Positions 60,039-64,000 of a stretch of 64,000 bases of DNA are shown one piece after another. Numbering within the stretch: the first letter of the stretch is position 1; every line of letters starts with the position of its first letter. A program made the translations under genes and the position numbers. Source of the stretch: Isoetes taiwanensis (taxonomy: Eukaryota; Streptophyta; Lycopodiopsida; Isoetales; Isoetaceae); contig JAJEKV010000081.1 in assembly GCA_021234155.1 (NCBI GenBank), forward strand, positions 3,996,606-4,060,605, given 5' to 3'. Below the pieces are notes generated by a model. That model saw only the letters and a program-made list of their open reading frames with translations. It did not search any database and was not told the origin of the DNA.

Positions 60039-61190
60039 AATACGTAACTGAAAAGCGCACTCATTGCCTCCATCTGCATGTGCCCACCATCTTCGTGACG
60101 AGACGGGCAGTGGATTGCAGCCCCCACAGACAGTTCACACACAAACCAAGTGCCATTGAGGATGAGTCTCTGACTTTCCGTAGCTGCCTGTTCAACAGAT
60201 CCGCGATACTCCCAGGGGTACCTACCGGGACGTGCCCCTTGCAGGTTTGGCTGGCGACATACCTGTCAGACGGCCCCGGGGTCATACATCCAGAAAGGTA
60301 CTGATCATGTAGGTCACATTTGCCCTTACCGTCAGTCCACCGACTAGGCACTACCGGTGGTGCATGATCGTATATTGGGATGTTTCGCATTTATATGATT
60401 AGCATGGGCTTGTCGCCAGTCGATTGTCGCCACGGTTTTCCCCAAACTTCTTCTCATGTTTTTAATCCTACAAGAATCCGCTTGTCAAAGGCTTTTGCAT
60501 TGTGGGGTCCCACAGACCGATTGGTCTCCGTGATCATACAGTGCTACCTTCCTTCCTTCCTTCCTTCCTTCCTTCCTTAAAGACATGCCCCTCACACGCC
60601 TTTAGTCTTTTAAACGTGCCTTTACATCGAGGGAACTTCAAGCATTCAACACATTTCAGCACAAATCATAGCCATGCCAATGAAAAGTATGAGCGAGAAA
60701 CTTCAAGTATCTAAATACGACAAATCTATGCCAATGAAAAGTATGAGCGTGAACTGTCATATACTAGTCCTGACCAGGTTTTTGCTTGCCATTTGACCAA
60801 GTTTCATATAATTCGGTTCAAATTTAAATGGTTCTAAATGGCTAAAATAGATTTTTAAAATATATTGGTACCAAAGGTCAAAGCATTGATACACAAATAA
60901 TGATCCCAAAAGTGATATTATATGCCTCGTGAAAGAGTATATAATTACCTTTGAGTTAGACCACGTTCGATGATCATGCCAGACGCAATAATAATTTAGT
61001 GCAAATAATATAGATATATTTGTTGAAACATACACCAGCCCAAAGAAATGGCAGGCCCATAAGAAGCGAATGGATGAGAAAAATAATGAGAATTCAGTTT
61101 CCTAAGGTTGAAGTGTTTGCCTCAGGAGGTAATGTTTCATGAAGCTTAAAATATTCTGTAAATTAAACCTTGGAATAAATGGCCATCGTT
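60039..61190. other. Unrecognised flank with a CCTT microsatellite
   Basis: A GC-richer block at 60060-60360 has no recognised coding or transposon motif. A run of about eight CCTT units lies at 60547-60578. The motif TGCCAATGAAAAGTATGAGC occurs twice (about 60675 and 60731). The rest is AT-rich and anonymous. It may include the 3' flank of the aminotransferase pseudogene. Confidence 0.5.
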
Positions 61191-61198
61191 TGCACAAA

Positions 61199-62351
61199 TC
61201 AGTTCCAGATAAAATCACATATCATACAGCGCACGGCTTTTTCAAGCGTCTTTAGTATCGCCACAGCTTTTTTAATGTTTCTTCATCTTTGCAGAAAGCA
61301 AATCGTGTATCAGGTGCTTTCCATCATCAGGGTTCAGATAAAATCCACTTGGGGAATTGCAGCCACCCCACTTTCTCTATAAATACATACAGAATTCATA
61401 ATCTGTCTTGAAACCAAAATCAGTGTGATCCACCATAACAAAGCATGATCCATCAGGTTCATACACTTTGAAACCAACATCTTTCAAACCTTTCACCAAA
61501 ATATCTTTCCTTGATCTATATGCTTCTACCAAGATCAGCAAAATATGATTCTGGAGCTTTAATGCTGCAACAGCTCCCCCACCGTAAGGGAGTTGGAAGC
61601 TGAAATGTTAAGTTCTAATGAGCCTGGACGGATACCCCATGTAAGGTGGGGTGGTGGCCCAACCTTTCCATCCTGTTAATGAAAATGTCTCCTAGTGAGC
61701 CCATTGTAACTGTCCTCTCAACATGTCCCCTAATTGAGGCAATAGAAAATGTTCTCCTTTAAAACAAGTTTGCTGTACACCATCTGTAAAAAGCAAGAAC
61801 ATTGTTTTTACACAAAGAAGCAATCAACTCTAGTTCGTTTCGCTGTGAGAAACCTTTCCAGTTGATTATGTGGCGGTTAATAAGAACAGCACGAAGTTTT
61901 TCAGTAAAAGATGCCTCTAGCTCCTTTTCAGGCACAGCAAAGTCAGGGAGGTCGAATGTGATCACGATACGCCCTGCCATTGCTAGTTTACCTAAGGATA
62001 CCAAAAGGAGCAAACGTGATAACCTCATCTCCTGGATTTATGAGACCTGGCATTGTGCAGCAATAGCTTCTAGTGCAACCATGTAATAGCCACTTCATTT
62101 TCGTGATCAACTTCTAATCCAGTATCTTTTGCAGGAAACCTTGCAGAAATAGCAGCATTAAGTTCAGAATACCGCATTTCTAGCATAATAGATTCTTTCC
62201 CACTGTTTGAAGAGTCAACGCTTCCTTTGATAAACCCAAATGTACCTAAGTCCTCTGTCCTAAATTTAACAGCTTGATGCTTGATAGCCAAATTCACTCA
62301 TCTGAGGCAAAAATAGAAGGTTTTGAAACTCTTCCAGACGTTTTGCAACCC
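61199..62351 (-). pseudogene. Class I aminotransferase pseudogene (kynurenine/glutamine transaminase-like)
   Basis: The family comprises PLP enzymes, in plants like the At1g77670 product, thought to act on aromatic or sulphur amino acids. The minus strand keeps the whole order: VAKRLEEFQ (62.34 kb), NLAIKHQAV, SELNAAISARF, DTGLEVDHENEV, PGLINPGDEVITFAPF, FDLPDFAVPEKELEASFTEK, then NTPHNPTG in broken form (61.85 kb), NELELIASLCK, TPPYLTWG, APESYFADL, KDILVKGLKDVGFKVYEPDG, FVMVDHTDFGFKTDYEF, YLNPDDGKHL, RFAFCKDEETLKK, and a stop at 61201-61199. The frame shifts by 1-2 bases about ten times. At the SLGKTFSLTGWK site, two A are missing from the lysine codon, so the PLP-binding Lys is lost. No intron interrupts ~1.1 kb, yet a good acceptor (TTGTGCAG/GG) precedes the first motif. 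Confidence 0.85.
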
Positions 62352-63060
62352 TGCACAACATTAAAACATAGTAAATGCTTATAAGTAGTAAATACGTTTG
62401 ATGTACTATCAATATCTTCCCAATTTCTTGATGCTTTTCTCACAACCTTGCAGATTTTTAAACAGCAACTAGAGACCAGAAATAAATCAGTTAATCAAGT
62501 AACTAAAGAAATGAAGCCAACACTTAGTACTTTCCCTAGATGTACCCTCCTGTAGTCACATGCAGGAATCTCCACTGATTACATAGAGCCCTGTAATTAA
62601 GTGCTAATTCAAAGGCTCTAGGTGCTAACCAACACACACTATACTGTCACTTCTACACTCTTCAGAAGACAGCTTCAGTCCCAGCTATGGAGTCTATTGC
62701 CACATGCCGGGAAAACTGAAGATTTACTACTGGGCAACAATCTGTCGAGGTTCTGGTTCCAGCAAGAATATTCAGGTGTAGCAGAGCCACTGGAAGAAGT
62801 CCGCAGCCATGGAGCGAGCCAAGCAGTTATGAAAAAGGAGGCCTGAATGATGGGGCGAAATGAAGAGCCAGTTTCTAGCTCAAGGACCAGGCTAGATTTG
62901 TGAATGCTCCTGCCCCTTCTCCTCCCACCGGGTCTGCCTCCCCACAGAATACATGTCCAGAATTAAGTTTTTTTAGTCCCCCACAAGCACGTGTTCTTTT
63001 GTATTCCTCCAATCAACTATTGTCCGTCGGATTTGCCACGGTGTCCTCCTAACATGTCCG
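62352..63060. other. Upstream flank of the aminotransferase pseudogene
   Basis: If the acceptor at 62352 is real, this stretch should begin with an intron and could hold a first exon for a transit peptide, but no such exon was recognised. Confidence 0.35.
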
Positions 63061-63447
63061 GTGACTGTGAAACATGCTTTTGGTGCCTACGAATGCTTTT
63101 GGGTGTTTTGTTTAGTTTTGATATGTAAGTCTTTCCAAGCTAAGCTCTGCAGAAACTTGGAACTTCAAGACGGTACCGATTTGACCGTTCAAAACCCTGT
63201 CTGTTTATTCCTTGGTAGCTGCCGGCAGTGTGAAAAATGTGCTAGAAGGAACCAGTTTAAATCTACTCATGACTCTCCGGTGCTCTATCAACAATTTCGA
63301 GAACCTGCAATGACCAACAAGGGAAACCCTGTTCTAAATCTGATGAAGTTGCCGCAGTGGAGGGAAGGATTTAGCTGTTGGTTAGGTGTGTTCATTTTGT
63401 TTTGCACTTTATTCTATTGTTGCATTTGTTCCATCAGATCTCACTAA
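63061..63447 (+). other. Unrecognised 128-codon open frame
   Basis: The frame has a hydrophobic start (CFWVFCLVLIC), a Cys group (CRQCEKCARR) and a hydrophobic C-terminus (LGVFILFCTLFYCCIC), so it could encode a small membrane protein or one exon. No family is recognised and no splice or promoter evidence was found. It may be chance. Confidence 0.2.
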
Positions 63448-64000
63448 CCCAGCTTTTATACCCTGCAAAAATTTTAATACTGTAATGAGGGAGGTGTGAT
63501 AATTTTTCTGAATAACTGGTTCCCTAATTATTCGCGCTTTGTGCTACTTTTGACAAAATTGAAACTTCTGATTTTAAATCTGTTAACTTTCCTTTGTCTT
63601 TTATATTGGCTTTTAAGCATCTTGTTGTACCATGATTTATTCTAGAATTAGTTGCCCTTCCGCCTTTATATAAAAGCATACTAAATCATACAGGAATCCA
63701 TGTGATTGTCCTGAAGACAGATATTTTAATGCGGAAATTTGTGCAAGGCTAAGCAGTTTCTGACTGCAGGACATGGAATCGTAAAAGACTGCATATGGAA
63801 CGCCAGATCTTTAAGGTCCAGATCAACAGCATGAGAATGGATAGAACTGATTCTTTGACTGTAAAGGCGATGTAAAGAAGGAAGATATATGGAGGTATTG
63901 CACATTGGGGTCTGTAAATCAGCAAAACTTGAATTGTTTTTGATATTTCGCATCTTGCAATGCTGCATCACTATGGAAGACCTGGCAAGAGGAAAGCTTG
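63448..64000. other. AT-rich anonymous DNA to the window end
   Basis: No gene or repeat structure was recognised. Confidence 0.4.

Noticed and set aside
60039-60360. Continuation of LINE C reverse transcriptase after the array
   Set aside because: No RT motif was found in any frame; the sequence does not resemble the matching part of LINE A.

Overview
The window looks like repeat-rich nuclear DNA from a land plant with a large genome. The plant calls rest on relics of a class III peroxidase with GT-AG introns, a PLS-type pentatricopeptide (PPR) gene, a leucine-rich-repeat receptor-like protein, an ORMDL gene fragment and a plastid-type class I aminotransferase, set among plant-style LINEs and LTR retrotransposon sequence. 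The style of the PPR reads most like a fern or other seedless vascular plant, but this is a guess. No gene is intact: each recognisable coding region is broken by 1-2 base indels, truncated, or both. No tRNA, rRNA or CRISPR array was recognised.

Layout. 0.2-2.3 kb (-): broken multi-exon gene of a transposase-like family. 3.4-5.6 kb (+): 5'-truncated LINE with a YADD reverse transcriptase. 5.66-14.9 kb: a segment present twice. The second copy is interrupted by a 1,556-bp solo LTR with a perfect 5-bp target duplication and by a ~3.37-kb insertion with inverted-repeat-like ends that carries an ORMDL fragment with an intact intron. 14.9-16.3 kb (-): LRR receptor-like pseudogene. 17-23 kb: mostly anonymous, with a foldback element and short tandem repeats. 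23.3-25.5 kb (-): PPR pseudogene. 25.7-26.8 kb (-): truncated peroxidase, same strand. 28.7-33.5 kb (+): second, heavily decayed LINE. 33.5-41.8 kb: little recognisable.

41.8-60.0 kb is a nested structure. A third LINE (endonuclease at 42.7-43.1 kb, start of RT at 45.78-45.92 kb) is split by a 1.8-kb nearly pure pyrimidine tract and then broken off inside its RT domain by a 14.1-kb array. The array has two modules, A (~1.1 kb) and B (~1.84 kb), in the order A-B-B-B-B-A-B-B-A. Its unit boundaries look like an LTR end next to a primer-binding site complementary to plant initiator Met-tRNA on the minus strand, so it seems to be a tandem array derived from an LTR retrotransposon without visible coding capacity.

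61.2-62.35 kb (-): aminotransferase pseudogene whose catalytic-lysine codon is destroyed by an indel. The genes do not form a pathway; they are independent relics in a transposon landscape. Copies in the array differ mainly at CAG/CTG sites and gene relics differ by short indels, so part of the apparent decay may be uncorrected long-read base-calling error. No new functional system could be shown. The strongest candidates for a second look are the A/B array and the ORMDL-carrying insertion.
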